From Ruminiclostridium sufflavum DSM 19573 (GTDB lineage Bacteria; Bacillota; Clostridia; Acetivibrionales; DSM-1351), in contig NZ_QKMR01000001.1 of assembly GCF_003208175.1 (NCBI RefSeq), positions 1 to 40,491 of the forward strand: a DNA stretch of 40,491 nt. Reading direction: 5' to 3'. Shown here piece by piece: positions 16,139 through 23,531 of this stretch (within the stretch, counting starts at the first letter, position 1; every line of letters starts with the position of its first letter). The notes beneath the pieces are model-generated. The model saw only the letters and a program-made list of their open reading frames with translations. It had not been told where the DNA came from and ran no database searches. A program made the translations under genes and the position numbers.

Positions 16139-16154
16139 TTAGCTACCTCCAATC

Positions 16155-17120
16155 CTACTTAACTTTAATTTTTCTGAATACTCCGGCCGCTTTTGTTGCT
16201 TTCAATGCAATAGCGGCTGTCATTTCGACTTCACCTTTCTTTACTGCACCTGATGTTGTAAAATCAGGAAGCCAGGTATTAATAGGTGATTGACCTGCCA
16301 TTGAAACGGCATGTAAACCGTCAAGTCCCAATCTGGCAACATACAATGATGTTGTTCCTTCAGTACCGTCAGTAGCAATTACATCATCATTGCTTCCTGC
16401 TTTTGCTCCTAAATCAACAAACGGAATGTTCCCATATGACTCAACCTGAGTTCCGAAATCATTCTTGTTGGTCATATACATACCTGCGCGTCTCGCACAC
16501 GCTCTGAGCTTTGCTATTAATTTTGCATTACCCCCGATAAAACCGGGTACTCCATCAAGTCCAGACAAAAATTCATCCAGCATGTCAAGAAACTGCATGT
16601 AATTTGTAGTAATCGCTGCAGACGTTGACAGGTCAATAACCGTTCCGGAGCTTCCAGCATTATACTCGGTCGAACTACCGACAAGAGCTTTTTCAAGTCC
16701 ATCAAAAGCATTTGCATCAACGCCGCTATCTCCGTTAATAAAAGTATCGTTAAATAATGCATTCGCTGCCTTAATCTTTTGTGCCTGCTGTAGATCAATC
16801 TCATTTACGATGCCACCCATATTTGCGATAATACGGTCAATTTCGTAAGAGCCACCAAATACCTTCAGAGTTGTATGGAATAATTCTTTTTCAACTGTCT
16901 GTGGCGAGTACTCACTGTTCACTGCTCTGAATCCAGCTGTGGGCTGTGTTTTTAATCTTGCGTAAGAATACGTCATTGTTGCACCGCCGCCTACAGGAGA
17001 TACAACATCATCAAAGGTGATGTTATCCATAATCCAACTGGATTTTCTGAATTCATCAATCACCCCTGACTGTAAATCGTCCTGTACATTTTTACTTGCT
17101 TCTGCCAATGTAATAGCCAT
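16155..17120 (-). CDS. Major capsid protein (HK97 fold)
   Basis: 321 residues directly downstream of the scaffold gene. Features include TLAEASKNVQDDLQSGVIDE, the extended arm region with MTYSYARLKTQPTAGFRAVN, and FEKELFHTTL-like and GGSYEIDRIIANMGG blocks followed by a spine helix (QQAQKIKAANALFNDTFING). The C-terminal half carries MTNKNDFGTQVESYGNIPFVDLG and ends in basic KVK. These are typical of the HK97-fold capsid proteins of Clostridial siphophages with a separate scaffold. No protease gene is present nearby, so proteolytic maturation is not indicated. AAGGAG precedes ATG 17120. Confidence 0.9.
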   Translation of the reverse strand: MAITLAEASKNVQDDLQSGVIDEFRKSSWIMDNITFDDVVSPVGGGATMTYSYARLKTQPTAGFRAVNSEYSPQTVEKELFHTTLKVFGGSYEIDRIIANMGGIVNEIDLQQAQKIKAANALFNDTFINGDSGVDANAFDGLEKALVGSSTEYNAGSSGTVIDLSTSAAITTNYMQFLDMLDEFLSGLDGVPGFIGGNAKLIAKLRACARRAGMYMTNKNDFGTQVESYGNIPFVDLGAKAGSNDDVIATDGTEGTTSLYVARLGLDGLHAVSMAGQSPINTWLPDFTTSGAVKKGEVEMTAAIALKATKAAGVFRKIKVK

Positions 17121-17144
17121 TAAATATCATCTCCTTAAAAATAA

Positions 17145-17732
17145 TTAGGTTTTTTGTGCTTGCTGGGGCTGTTGGGTTTGTATCTTTGCAGCAATAGCAT
17201 CTTTCAGGCTTAACCTCTGTCCCTGCTGTTGCTGCTGCTGATCAACTCCCACCTTGAATCCTGGCTGCTGTGTCTGCGGACCTTCAGGCTTAAACAGAAA
17301 AGCTTTTGTATCTTTAAGACTCTTCAGTTGTTCATCCAGACCGACAACTTTATCACCATCAATTACAAGTTTGGTCTTGTCAACCAATCCAGCTGCCAGA
17401 GTATCGTCATGTACCTTGCCTGTCAAAGCTATCTTAATAGCATTGGTAAGGGCCAAATCCTTCATGTCAGCTTCGTACTTCTCCTTATTAACCTTGTTTT
17501 CACCCTGAAGCTTTTCAATCTCGGCCTTCAACCCCGCAGCATCTACTTTTTTTAGCTCTTCGATTTGTGTATCACGGGTTTGAATATCTTTTTCGGCTTG
17601 TTTCTTAGCTTCGTTGACTTCATCAAAACGAGTTTTAGGTATATAGGTTTTGAGTTCCTCCGCGGATGCCGCTGCCGCTTTTGTTGCCTGCTCCTCGGTT
17701 ATCCCGAGTGCAATAAACTGTTCTTTTGTCAT
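17145..17732 (-). CDS. Capsid scaffolding protein (Gp20 family)
   Basis: 195 residues, predominantly helical. A long coiled-coil occupies about 40-95 (FDEVNEAKKQAEKDIQTRDT, EELKKVDAAGLKAEIEKLQG). An internal NAIKIALTGKVHDDTLAAGL block matches the phage minor structural protein GP20/scaffold family. The C-terminus is Gln-rich (QQQQQQGQRLS) and basic. It would direct capsid assembly and then be released. It lies immediately before the capsid gene, 24 bases apart. Start ATG 17732 has AAAGGATG upstream. A CTGGTC/GACCAG hairpin at 17764-17777 precedes the gene; it lacks a T run, so it may be an RNA structural element and not a terminator. Confidence 0.88.
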   Translation of the reverse strand: MTKEQFIALGITEEQATKAAAASAEELKTYIPKTRFDEVNEAKKQAEKDIQTRDTQIEELKKVDAAGLKAEIEKLQGENKVNKEKYEADMKDLALTNAIKIALTGKVHDDTLAAGLVDKTKLVIDGDKVVGLDEQLKSLKDTKAFLFKPEGPQTQQPGFKVGVDQQQQQQGQRLSLKDAIAAKIQTQQPQQAQKT

Positions 17733-17847
17733 AGTATTTCATCCTTTCATCTACATTTTTTATCCTGGTCTTGACCAGTGATGAACTGTTCTTTATCGTC
17801 TGCAGTAACTAAAAGACGGAAAAATAAAAATCCTTAATTTCGACGTG

Positions 17848-19056
17848 CTACTTATAAGCACTTCTTTCTCTGCTATAATCCCTTTTGAGATATGTATTAT
17901 CTTTCAAATGCTGTCTTAATGCTCCCTGCCACTCCTGAACTTTGTAACCATACTTATTTACATTCTCAGTATCAATACTTCCAGCTTCAAGCCTTTTATA
18001 TTTCCGTATATTGTTTTCAATAGTTCTCTGTCTCTGTTCGGCTTCATACCTTGCAAGTGCGGTTTCATCCGAAACTAGTTGCTTTGGTAGCTCTGTAATG
18101 CCTGGGAAAAATATCGCCCTTGAGTGTCGGCAATTGGGATGGAATAGTCCGGCAGCAATAGCCACAGATAAAAGCGTATGTTTTCCATCAGCCTTCCCGG
18201 AAGAATATACATCATCAATCAAAACTTTGCCTTGCCACGGTAAACACAATTCGCAGGTATTGCCATGAGCCGTGATAACTACAAGATGCAAATCCCATTC
18301 ATCCATTTTTTCGCCTTCACCCAGCATTGTAGCCCTGTGGCTTGCAGTCCTTAGTGACATCTCTGCCCAGGAGGCAACATTAACCATTTTACCGTCTTTG
18401 TACTGGATGCAGCTTATGCCTTGTGCTAGGAAATCCTTTGTAGCCATATCCACGGCTTGACTTATAGTAACAGCGCCGGTACTTTGATAAATCTGAGCCT
18501 TATAGACCGTTTGCCGATAAACATCATCCATCTTTCTAAGAACGGCATTCTGAGCTTTACGCATATCTTGCCTAACAACCTTTTGCAGGGCTTCGAGCTT
18601 CTTTTCATTCACTCCAAAAAAGGTATCAGCGCCGGTTGCTTTAGGGAGAGTGGCGGCAGCATCAATCACACTTTGTGCACCACCTAGGGCTGCGATTTCC
18701 CTGTTCGTATACTTTTGTAACAGTTCAGGGTCCACCCCCTCCTCGGGTGTTTCTATTACAAACTGTTGTATGCGCTCAATTGCCTTTTCTACTTTCTTTT
18801 CGCCATTTTTAAAGCTGTTTGACAGGGCATCGTTTATCAGGTCGTCTATTTCCTTGCTATAGCTACCAATTATTTTTTTATTGGCTTGCCGGTATTTGTT
18901 CAGTTCCCGGAGCTTACTAAGCTGCCACTGCTCCCAGTCGAATCCTTCTTTCAACTGTTCTCCCTGGTGCCTTAAAAAGTTACGCCTTTGGGACCGAATA
19001 AGGTCAAGGGCCATATCATCAAATATTTTTCGGATATCGTAATTATCTGCTATTAT
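17848..19056 (-). CDS. Minor capsid protein (phage_min_cap2, ADP-ribosylase-free head protein)
   Basis: The phage_min_cap2 family sits between portal and scaffold and is a minor head protein, possibly ejected. Conserved features: RNFLRHQGEQLKEGFDWEQW near the start, SHRATMLGEGEKMDEW, and VVITAHGNTCELCLPWQGKV followed by LFHPNCRHS, a Cys/His pattern typical of the family. The first standard start is ATG 19014, but the frame remains open and family-like for 15 further codons (ADNYDIRKIFDD). Its ribosome site AAGGGGTGAG lies directly after the portal stop. The codons placed correctly for that site are ATA at 19056 and 19053, so translation may use AUA or the start has mutated. If ATG 19014 is used instead the product is 388 residues with a weak ribosome site. 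Confidence 0.85.
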   Translation of the reverse strand: MIADNYDIRKIFDDMALDLIRSQRRNFLRHQGEQLKEGFDWEQWQLSKLRELNKYRQANKKIIGSYSKEIDDLINDALSNSFKNGEKKVEKAIERIQQFVIETPEEGVDPELLQKYTNREIAALGGAQSVIDAAATLPKATGADTFFGVNEKKLEALQKVVRQDMRKAQNAVLRKMDDVYRQTVYKAQIYQSTGAVTISQAVDMATKDFLAQGISCIQYKDGKMVNVASWAEMSLRTASHRATMLGEGEKMDEWDLHLVVITAHGNTCELCLPWQGKVLIDDVYSSGKADGKHTLLSVAIAAGLFHPNCRHSRAIFFPGITELPKQLVSDETALARYEAEQRQRTIENNIRKYKRLEAGSIDTENVNKYGYKVQEWQGALRQHLKDNTYLKRDYSRERSAYK

Positions 19057-19066
19057 CTCTCACCCC

Positions 19067-20749
19067 TTATATTGCGTTATTATCTTCAAGAATGCTTCTT
19101 GCCTGAGAATCGGTCATGCCAAATGAACTTGTTACTAAAGCAATTGCAGCGGCACTTGATATCTCCCCGGCCTTAACTGACCTTACCACTGCTAACAGAC
19201 TGGCCATCTGTGCGCCGTTAAGGTTTAAAGACTTAGTACCTTCTATATTTCCGGTTTCATCATCTGTTATGTCACCATCCTGCCCAGCTACGCTCGGCTC
19301 ATCCATTACCGCGGATTGTTCGGCTTTTAACCTCGCAACCTCTGCTGCTTTTTCCTCGTCAGTCCATGTATCCCCGTATAACTCCTCAACACAGCGCTCA
19401 ATTGACATTATGCCGAATGACTTAGCTTTTCCCACGGTCTCCACCACAGTGTCAAAAGCAGGAGAAGCATACTCCCCAAACGTTACTGCAGCTTCGTATT
19501 CTCCTGCATTTTTTTCGGACATTGTGTCATATACTTTTAAGACCGTATTGACCAACTGCGGTATAACCTCATTCAGGGCATCAATTATTTTCCCCCTGGT
19601 GTACAATGTAGCCTTTTCCTTTTCCCTTTGCGCCTCGGCATTTTCAGTCTTTTTCAGGTCAATACCGAGAGTGGAAGGACTTATTATCCCCTGCAAGCAA
19701 ACATCAAGTATTGAGGCATAGCTGGCAACAAAAGCCTCATACATAATCTGAGGCTGAACAGTATTAATCTGACTCTTTGCATCTTCAGAGAAGCTGCTGC
19801 CAATAGCAATAAACTGATTATCAAACGGATTCGGTTTTAATAAAGCACCTGTTTCCGGGTTCTTCGGTATCAAATCTTCCGGAATATACTTCTGCACCCT
19901 GCCTGATCTGACTGCATCAACCCACTGTGAAATTACTTCGTCCAGAGCGTCAAAATCATCCGACTTGCCGCCGTCAAATATTGACTTGCCCCGGCCTTGC
20001 CATTTAGGGGACTTGAAAAACATCAGCGGTACTGCCATGATAAAATCACCGGTAAATGTAATATCCTGCAGAGCTGCTGTCTCAGATACCATATTTAGCG
20101 ATACCTCTTTGCCGAACGAATCATAGAGCTTATACCGGATATATCCTTTTCCGTAGGTTTCAGCAAGCCGGTACTCCTTTTCCTTGACCGCATAGTCCGT
20201 ATAAAATATAACCTCCTGCAGCCGTCCGCGCTTGTATGTATAATCAACACGCTCTCCGGAATAAAACTCAATCATGGGATATTCCGTTATGTCTGTATCA
20301 ACCGTTATCTTAAAGGCTCCATCACCTTCAATAAGGGTATCTGTTATCGCTTCACCCAGGAGCTTATCAGCTTTATTATCCTTACTGATTTCGTTCCAGA
20401 GCTCTGTGTCAGGTTGATTCTTTAACTCAATGCTGTCCATATCTGCAATAACAATATCAGACAACCTATCTGCAATCATGGCCGGCAATCCGGAATGTAT
20501 TTTTCTGATTGAAAGTCCGTCACTGGGTACAGCTGCCCAAAAGCGACCTTTGCTAACAGGATCAAGTGCAGTTTGTTTAAAAAACTGTTCAAGCTCTGAC
20601 GGCTCACCACGATACCACAGCCTATTACGTAGGGCATTTGTCTCAAAGGATGATGACTCTCTGACAATAATATTTCTGTTTTCCAGTGCCGGTTGTATTT
20701 TAAGTATCTTAATAGCTGCCTTTGTAATCATATCTCTCACCCATCCCAT
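19067..20749 (-). CDS. Portal protein (SPP1 Gp6-like)
   Basis: 560 residues. Twelve copies form the vertex ring for DNA entry and exit. Portal-type blocks: ALRNRLWYRGEPSELEQFFK, SDIVIADMDSIE, LIEGDGAFKITVDTDI, and GKSIFDGGKSDDFDALDEVI followed by SQWVDAVRSGRVQKYIPEDL. The stem/crown helices contain TENAEAQREKEKATLYTRGK. The C-terminal 90 residues are acidic then helical (SLNLNGAQMASLLAVV), as in Gp6-type portals. ATG 20749 directly follows the terminase stop, with AAGGAGG 8 bases upstream. Confidence 0.93.
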   Translation of the reverse strand: MGWVRDMITKAAIKILKIQPALENRNIIVRESSSFETNALRNRLWYRGEPSELEQFFKQTALDPVSKGRFWAAVPSDGLSIRKIHSGLPAMIADRLSDIVIADMDSIELKNQPDTELWNEISKDNKADKLLGEAITDTLIEGDGAFKITVDTDITEYPMIEFYSGERVDYTYKRGRLQEVIFYTDYAVKEKEYRLAETYGKGYIRYKLYDSFGKEVSLNMVSETAALQDITFTGDFIMAVPLMFFKSPKWQGRGKSIFDGGKSDDFDALDEVISQWVDAVRSGRVQKYIPEDLIPKNPETGALLKPNPFDNQFIAIGSSFSEDAKSQINTVQPQIMYEAFVASYASILDVCLQGIISPSTLGIDLKKTENAEAQREKEKATLYTRGKIIDALNEVIPQLVNTVLKVYDTMSEKNAGEYEAAVTFGEYASPAFDTVVETVGKAKSFGIMSIERCVEELYGDTWTDEEKAAEVARLKAEQSAVMDEPSVAGQDGDITDDETGNIEGTKSLNLNGAQMASLLAVVRSVKAGEISSAAAIALVTSSFGMTDSQARSILEDNNAI

Positions 20750-22105
20750 CTATCGTGCCTCCTTGTAATTCCCTATCTTAGTTTTAAACGGTATCCAACC
20801 ATATTGACTGGCGTTAATGGTGTGGTCGTTTGCATCTTCCGGCTCGTATTTATCTTCCTTCCAGCTGTAGCTTTCAAGCTCACCGATGTGATGCAGACAG
20901 CTATCAACAACCTCATAGAACACAACCCCGTTGCAGTCAATCCAGCCCAGCATAAGATGTATACGGTCAATGATCGTAATCTTTTTGTAGGCATTCAGGA
21001 AGTTGTACACGCAAGCGTGCTCCCGCTTATATTTATTAAGCTCGGTAATAGTTGCCTGATCAGCGCTGTCGATAAATGTGTCACGAGCAAAACCCCATTC
21101 CTTCCGATTTCGTTCCAGAAATGCAAAAAACCTCGGTGCTATGTCCGAAGGTGCCAGGGGTATTGTTAAATCAGCATTATTATATACTTCCTCGCTTAGG
21201 ACAATGCCTTTACCCTTATCAGTAATGCCGAGATAAATAAAAGCGAATGTATCAGGGCTTTCCTGACTGTATGAAGTATCAAGGCCGGCCGAAAAGTAAA
21301 TATACTTGTATTTCTTTGCCCGCTCCCTGTTGATAACATTCTTTTCTCTTGTAAAGTTGCCAAAAATAAGGCCGGTAGCTCTGCCCCTCAAGCCCTGTAT
21401 CTTGTTCTTATACAGCTTTGTACCCTTCGGCACATTCATGATGATCTGCGCTATTTTTTCTTTACTCAGTCCTAAATTATGCGTAAAAGAAAAGAACCAG
21501 TGTACCCAACCGGGCTTTGGTTCTTCTTTTAACATGCTTCTGATTTCTACAGGCGTTTCCTTTTCCCACTCAGGAAGAGGCCTGCTGCAGTTTATATATT
21601 CTTTGTACACAGGCAGGTTAGGATCATCAGGATTGAGTGTGGCCATTACATAATCGGCACGCATGGCTGCTTCTCTTACGAAATCAATGTCGGCTATGTT
21701 TATTTCATCTATGTAAAGGCATCCGTATTGACCACCCAGCGCCTTTTGCCATTTCTTTTTATCAGCATAACCCATAACATAGACTATCTTATCACCGTTA
21801 CTCGTATGGTAAACGATATGCGGTATCTTTTCATCTTTAGAGCCGTTACCGTTGTACTCTGTAAGTACTCCGAAGTCATCTATAATTCCGAGGTCTTTGT
21901 TAATGATATTCTTTTCAGCAGTACCGGTATCTTTGGCGGCTATGATATGATATTTCTTTGCGCTCTCAGCCACCCTGAGCATGAACTTGAAAATTCCAAC
22001 TGTCGTTTTGCCGGCCGCTGTGGTGCCCTCTAAGAACTCAACCGGAGCAGTGTGCCGGATAAAGGCTTTGTATTTGTCAGAAAGTAATAATGTTTCCTTG
22101 CTCAA
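20750..22105 (-). CDS. terL: Terminase large subunit (PBSX/Terminase_3-like)
   Basis: 451 residues; ATPase and nuclease motor that packages DNA. Walker A is EGTTAAGKTT at 26-35 and Walker B is CLYIDE at 129-134, followed by the ATLNPDDPNLP coupling motif. The nuclease half has AGLDTSYSQESPD, FIDSADQATI and a final acidic patch in DANDHTINASQYGW; these supply the RNase H-like acidic residues. The sequence type is PBSX-like, often associated with headful or cos packaging by related phages; the mode is not decided here. Start TTG 22105 follows GAGGTGA with a 7-base gap. The gene begins 3 bases past the small subunit stop. Confidence 0.95.
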   Translation of the reverse strand: MSKETLLLSDKYKAFIRHTAPVEFLEGTTAAGKTTVGIFKFMLRVAESAKKYHIIAAKDTGTAEKNIINKDLGIIDDFGVLTEYNGNGSKDEKIPHIVYHTSNGDKIVYVMGYADKKKWQKALGGQYGCLYIDEINIADIDFVREAAMRADYVMATLNPDDPNLPVYKEYINCSRPLPEWEKETPVEIRSMLKEEPKPGWVHWFFSFTHNLGLSKEKIAQIIMNVPKGTKLYKNKIQGLRGRATGLIFGNFTREKNVINRERAKKYKYIYFSAGLDTSYSQESPDTFAFIYLGITDKGKGIVLSEEVYNNADLTIPLAPSDIAPRFFAFLERNRKEWGFARDTFIDSADQATITELNKYKREHACVYNFLNAYKKITIIDRIHLMLGWIDCNGVVFYEVVDSCLHHIGELESYSWKEDKYEPEDANDHTINASQYGWIPFKTKIGNYKEAR

Positions 22106-22108
22106 ATG

Positions 22109-22621
22109 CTACTCACCTCGCATCTGGGCTATAATGCCGTCAAGCTTGCTCTTTTCCTCGTCCATTACTGATACCTCCACTTTATCTTTAAACATTCCAA
22201 GGTGCTTACCGAGCAGCTCCAGAGACTTAACCTTATCATTCATCCTTACTTCACGCTCGGTAGTCTCTCCTGAATCGCTAAATGACTTTTTCACTTTTAC
22301 AGAAAGTATTGCAGCTGTATCATCATCATTTGCTGCACTGTTTACAGTTGCGCTTTCAAAGTCTATTACATCTGCCGGGTTAACAAAAGCAATCCTCGCA
22401 AGCTCATTTACTATTCTGTCCTGACTTATGCCCAATCGCCGAGAGCGTTCAGCCAGTGCAGCATCTATACGTGCGCGAACACTAACATTTGCTAATAGCC
22501 TACTACCTTGCTCATTTGCTGTTTTTGTACTATATCCTGCCCTGATTGCCGCCTGAGTGGCATTTAGGTCAATCAGGTACTCCTGTACAAACATTTCTTG
22601 CTTTGCTGTTAATTTAGCCAT
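22109..22621 (-). CDS. terS: Terminase small subunit (Terminase_2)
   Basis: 170 residues; recognises the viral packaging site. The N-terminus AKLTAKQEMFVQEYLIDLNA, then TQAAIRAGYSTKTANEQG, is the classic Terminase_2 helix-turn-helix start. The centre LARIAFVNPADVIDFES and NDKVKSLELLGKHLGMF followed by an acidic C-terminus complete the family pattern. It is the first gene of the late operon; a UUCG terminator lies 28-48 bases before its start. AAAGGATG precedes ATG 22621. Confidence 0.94.
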   Translation of the reverse strand: MAKLTAKQEMFVQEYLIDLNATQAAIRAGYSTKTANEQGSRLLANVSVRARIDAALAERSRRLGISQDRIVNELARIAFVNPADVIDFESATVNSAANDDDTAAILSVKVKKSFSDSGETTEREVRMNDKVKSLELLGKHLGMFKDKVEVSVMDEEKSKLDGIIAQMRGE

Positions 22622-22648
22622 TCAGGCTCACATCCTTTCAAACGCATT

Positions 22649-22668
22649 AAAAAAGAGCCCGAAGGCTC
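22649..22668 (-). terminator. UUCG-loop terminator just before terS
   Basis: Minus strand GAGCC-TTCG-GGCTC-TTTTTT: a 5-bp GC stem, a stable UUCG loop and six T residues. It ends 28 bases before the terS start, so any late promoter further upstream must pass through it. Confidence 0.8.
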
Positions 22669-22841
22669 AATTTCATTCATAGTTAAAGCTCCGTTGCTAG
22701 CGGAGCTATTAAAAAGGAGTTTAAGAAAAAGGAGGTAAAATCTATATGAAAAAAACTTATGTATTTATATTAACTCCCTAATGTGAATAAAAAACACACA
22801 AACAATGAATTTTATGTGAACTCCTTATTAATAGGCTCATA

Positions 22842-22875
22842 AAAAAGCAGCTGCCACAAATGACAACTACTTTTT
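22842..22875 (-). terminator. Terminator at the end of the early operon
   Basis: A 15-bp stem that is complete only with G-U pairs on the minus strand (starting AAAAAGTAGTTGTCA), loop TTTG, ending in CTTTTTT. It lies about 95 bases past the sigma-like gene stop at 22970. Confidence 0.8.
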
Positions 22876-22922
22876 CAGTCCCTTTGATATTAAATTTTAT
22901 TAGGGTAAAAAATACCCTCTAT

Positions 22923-22952
22923 ATATAAGGTCAAAAAACGCCCTTTTGACAA
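22923..22952 (-). promoter_or_regulatory. Possible late promoter
   Basis: Minus strand TTGTCA (22947-22952), an 18-base spacer, TTATAT (22923-22928). Its location just past the sigma-like gene suits a late promoter, but the boxes are only near-consensus for sigma-A and the true late promoter may look different. Confidence 0.4.
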
Positions 22953-22969
22953 CCTAAAAGGTTTACATT

Positions 22970-23281
22970 TTAAAAAATATTTTTTAATTTCTGCAGTTTT
23001 TTTCTTGATATTCTTAACAATTTGTATACTGCTTGCCTGCTAATACCTAACTCTTCGGCTACTTCCACAACCTTTTTATCTTCTAAGTAATGCAATCGAA
23101 CTACTTCACGCTGGCGGTCAGTTAATGAAAATTGCATTGCAACCTTAAGCAACCGCTTCATCCTTTTAATATTTTCTGCATTTGTAGCCGCCTTATCCAT
23201 ATATGAATCCAATGTATAAAGGCTCTCAAGCCTATCTTGAGTTCTGCGTGAACGTTTCACTTCTCCACCAGCTCCTGTCAT
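22970..23281 (-). CDS. Sigma-70 region 4-like late transcription regulator
   Basis: About 96-103 residues. The C-terminal half is a sigma region 4 helix-turn-helix: SLTDRQREVVRLHYLEDKKV, then VVEVAEELGISRQAVYKLLR and a basic tail ending KLQKLKNIF. Regulators of this type end the early operon and activate late genes in Firmicute phages (ArpU/sigma-like). There is no region 2, so it is not a full sigma factor. The open frame starts at ATG 23281, but GTG 23260 is also possible; the upstream gene overlaps it by about 50 bases. Late control regions and the terminase follow. Confidence 0.8.
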   Translation of the reverse strand: MTGAGGEVKRSRRTQDRLESLYTLDSYMDKAATNAENIKRMKRLLKVAMQFSLTDRQREVVRLHYLEDKKVVEVAEELGISRQAVYKLLRISRKKLQKLKNIF

Positions 23282-23489
23282 AGTAGTTTTCTACTTCTTT
23301 TGTCACGGTTTTCAGGTCACTCAGCATTGAATTTAAAGGCTTAAGCCTTTGCCTAAGCTCCTCTAATTCTCCTTCACGAATAAGGCTATACGGTTGAAGG
23401 GCCAGCTCTCTTTTATGAATACTAAGTTCATCAATTCGCTTACTAAGTAATTTAAGTGATAGTTTGTATTCCTTCGCCAGCTCCTTCAC
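23232..23489 (-). CDS. Small coiled-coil protein coupled to the sigma-like factor
   Basis: 85 residues. The start KELAKEYKLSLKLLSKRI resembles a short helix-turn-helix, and the centre is a charged helix (REGELEELRQRLKPLNSMLS). Small proteins of this sort commonly precede sigma-like late regulators in Clostridial phages, where they are annotated as hypothetical. The gene overlaps the sigma-like gene by 50 bases. Start GTG 23489 follows TTGAGGGGG, part of the 30-bp element at 23501-23530. Function unknown. Confidence 0.75.
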   Translation of the reverse strand: MKELAKEYKLSLKLLSKRIDELSIHKRELALQPYSLIREGELEELRQRLKPLNSMLSDLKTVTKEVENYYDRSWWRSETFTQNSR

Positions 23490-23500
23490 GTTATTATCCC

Positions 23501-23530
23501 CCTCAATATTGTCAAAAATTTTTACAATAT
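23501..23530 (-). repeat. 30-bp dyad element, copy 1
   Basis: Begins one base past the SNF2 stop and runs into the ribosome site of the gene at 23489. On the minus strand it reads TATTGTAAAA, an AT core, then GACAATATTGAGG; TATTGT and ACAATA form the dyad. It matches the plus-strand element at 37717-37746 at 28 of 30 positions. Confidence 0.8.
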
Positions 23531-23531
23531 A

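Larger units (their letters stand above)
22622..22969 (-). promoter_or_regulatory. Gene-free late control region (348 bases)
   Basis: No substantial gene is visible. On the minus strand the region carries, in order of transcription, a possible promoter (22923-22952), hairpin AGGGTA/TACCCT (22902-22918), a 15-bp terminator (22842-22875), hairpin AGCTCCG/CGGAGCT (22687-22707) and a UUCG terminator (22649-22668). It separates the end of the early operon from the first late gene. The downstream order of terminators before terS suggests readthrough control by an antiterminator or activator. On the plus strand there is a strong GGAGGT followed by an 11-codon frame at 22746-22781 with no other support. 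Confidence 0.65.

Noticed and set aside
16517-16804. 95-codon minus-strand frame within the capsid gene
   Set aside because: Alternate frame of the major capsid gene on the same strand, no ribosome site, composition atypical of a protein.
17764-17777. Terminator between minor capsid and scaffold genes
   Set aside because: CTGGTC/GACCAG forms a hairpin but has only a 2-base loop and no T run on the transcribed strand.
19116-19721. 201-codon plus-strand open frame
   Set aside because: Antisense to the portal gene; the sequence has no domain features.
20873-20888. Match to the tRNA-like right edge (CTTTCAAGCTCACC)
   Set aside because: Lies in the terminase coding frame; a 14-base coincidence and not an attachment core.
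22746-22781. 11-codon plus-strand frame behind GGAGGT
   Set aside because: Strong ribosome site, but no promoter seen and it faces away from the surrounding operons; too short to support as a gene.
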